Below are positions 14,338 through 15,122 of a stretch of 15,122 nucleotides of DNA, one piece after another; the stretch's first letter is position 1, and each line of letters starts with the position of its first letter. The notes under the pieces are model-generated. The model worked only from the letters and a program-made list of their open reading frames with translations. It was not told the DNA's origin and made no database searches. This DNA is from Candidatus Bathyarchaeota archaeon. Its GTDB lineage: Archaea; Thermoproteota; Bathyarchaeia; TCS64. Where the stretch lies: the NCBI GenBank assembly GCA_002726865.1, contig PBSW01000015.1, forward strand, positions 41,000-56,121, written 5' to 3'. The translations under genes and the position numbers were made by a program.

Positions 14338-14772
14338 ATGATTAATAATATAAATAGAAATCCTATTATTTCTATTTTATTAAAAAACAGTAATTTAACT
14401 AATATACAATTCGAAAGCATTCTAATTGACCATTATTCGGAAAATATGAGCTCTAATCATATTAATTATGATAATAAGGCACTTTTAAGGTCAAAAAAGG
14501 TAAGCAGGGGATCATTTGGCCGTACTTTGAATCAAGGACGAAAAAATATAATTTCGTCTATTTATACAATAATCTTGTTAAGTTATATTGGAATATATGA
14601 TACATACCCTTTTGAAGATTACAAAAATATCGCAGATAAATTAAGTGAATATACTTCATTTATTGAAAAATCTAATAATTCAAATTTAAATTTAAAATTA
14701 AAAAAATTAGAACTTGAATTAATGAAGGGTTTAGAGTCTTTGGCTAACCCTAAAAACCTCAAAAGTTTGTGA
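14338..14772 (+). CDS. Uncharacterised 144-residue helical protein in an AT-rich segment
   Basis: The protein runs from ATG 14338 to TGA 14770-14772 and is mostly helical. Its core (about 46-88) has a basic stretch, LLRSKKVSRGSFGRTLNQGR, followed by a hydrophobic helix (IISSIYTIILLSYIGIYDT). The C-terminal third (100-144) is a Lys/Leu/Glu/Asn-rich helix that could form a coiled coil. The basic core could be a DNA-binding helix-turn-helix, and the hydrophobic helix could be a buried helix or a weak membrane segment; I cannot choose between them. Codons are strongly A/T-ending, unlike the genes before nadE, which suggests acquired or fast-evolving DNA. The stop codon lies within a 14-bp palindrome. 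I recognise no family. Confidence 0.72.
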   Translation: MINNINRNPIISILLKNSNLTNIQFESILIDHYSENMSSNHINYDNKALLRSKKVSRGSFGRTLNQGRKNIISSIYTIILLSYIGIYDTYPFEDYKNIADKLSEYTSFIEKSNNSNLNLKLKKLELELMKGLESLANPKNLKSL

Positions 14773-14780
14773 TATCACAA
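14767..14780. repeat. Perfect 14-bp palindrome TTGTGATATCACAA at the 3' end of the gene
   Basis: The sequence equals its own reverse complement and overlaps the stop codon of the 144-residue gene. Its core GTGATATCAC is the same as in nadE (13862-13871) and nearly that of the split pair at 15029-15061. Confidence 0.65.
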
Positions 14781-14902
14781 TAAATCACACAATTTAAAAA
14801 TCTACTCAAACAAATTTATTGATGAATAAATAGATTGGGTTAAAATAAAGCTGTTTTCTGATTATTCTTAGTTATATAGTCATAATTGTCTATAATTGAT
14901 AA

Positions 14903-14916
14903 AAAAAGGCCTTTTT
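14903..14916. repeat. Palindrome AAAAAGGCCTTTTT, possible terminator
   Basis: A perfect 14-bp palindrome ending in a T run on both strands, 131 nt past the end of the 144-residue gene. It could act as a T-run terminator in either direction, though it has no loop for a normal hairpin. Confidence 0.3.
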
Positions 14917-15028
14917 ATTCAATAATTTGGAAAAGAGAAGATAAATATTAATTTGATGTATAAATTTTAGGGGATTTTATATTTATCGGCAAAAAAAACA
15001 TTTACTTTTCAAAATTTTTTTTATATTA

Positions 15029-15061
15029 GTGTGATATCATATGATTTCCTGGATATCACAC
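15029..15061. repeat. Inverted repeat GTGTGATATC / GATATCACAC with 13-bp spacer
   Basis: The arms at 15029-15038 and 15052-15061 are exact reverse complements. They extend the GTGATATCAC theme and resemble a two-site operator near the window's end, perhaps for a gene beyond it. Confidence 0.6.
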
Positions 15062-15122
15062 CAAATCACATAGAAGTTACATGTGATTTTTCAATAATTC
15101 ATTTTTATTAACAATCAAAGTA

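Larger units (their letters stand above)
14773..15122. other. 350-nt AT-rich tail without genes
   Basis: No convincing coding sequence on either strand. The stretch contains the palindrome AAAAAGGCCTTTTT (14903-14916), half-sites of the form AATCACA or TGTGATT (around 14784-14790, 15064-15070 and 15082-15088) and an inverted repeat at 15029-15061. Confidence 0.6.

Noticed and set aside
1..15122. Defence system, CRISPR array, transposase or phage genes
   Set aside because: No spaced repeats, nuclease-helicase modules, transposase motifs or phage structural genes were seen on either strand.

Overview
This window is archaeal chromosomal DNA, and most of it is housekeeping. The markers are the large subunit (DP2) of the archaeal D-family DNA polymerase, a group II geranylgeranylglyceryl phosphate synthase for ether lipids, Alba chromatin protein, Sec61-beta, a multi-OB-fold replication protein A, and an Elf1-type transcription elongation factor. 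DP2 argues against a crenarchaeote. Elf1 together with Alba fits a TACK-type lineage such as Bathyarchaeia or a Thaumarchaeota relative, or an Asgard archaeon; this assignment is inference. Several genes have TATA-like boxes about 25 nt upstream of the start codon (leaderless style). Three others share a GGTGA ribosome binding site exactly 7 nt before ATG.

Layout: 1-747 holds the 3' part of a stomatin/SPFH gene. 898-1854 is a DHH phosphoesterase. 1897-2343 (minus) is a small AlaX-type tRNA editing protein, with a doubtful ORF upstream of it. 2737-4050 is an M24 metallopeptidase. 4330-5184 (minus) is an SbcD/Mre11-like phosphoesterase, divergent from a SWIM zinc-finger gene at 5294-5716. 5759-5869 encodes a 36-residue membrane microprotein. 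5918-7429 is RPA, convergent with Alba (7488-7853, minus). 8281-8448 (minus) is Sec61-beta.

From 14091 down to 8281 every gene lies on the minus strand and is closely packed: nadE, elf1, GGGP synthase, a previously hidden 104-residue zinc-ribbon protein (11940-12254), DP2 and Sec61-beta. This looks like one or two operons combining NAD synthesis, transcription, lipid synthesis, replication and secretion. The zinc-ribbon gene and the SWIM gene both lack ATG, GTG or TTG at the expected 5' end; each has a CTG behind a plausible ribosome binding site.

From about 14092 to the end the base composition becomes very AT-rich. This segment carries one uncharacterised 144-residue protein and a set of GTGATATCAC and TTGTATAC repeats that look like operators or remnants of an accessory element. 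I found no rRNA, tRNA, CRISPR array, transposase or recognisable defence system. The most notable observations are the two apparent CTG starts, the hidden zinc-ribbon gene, the microprotein and the palindrome-rich AT tail.
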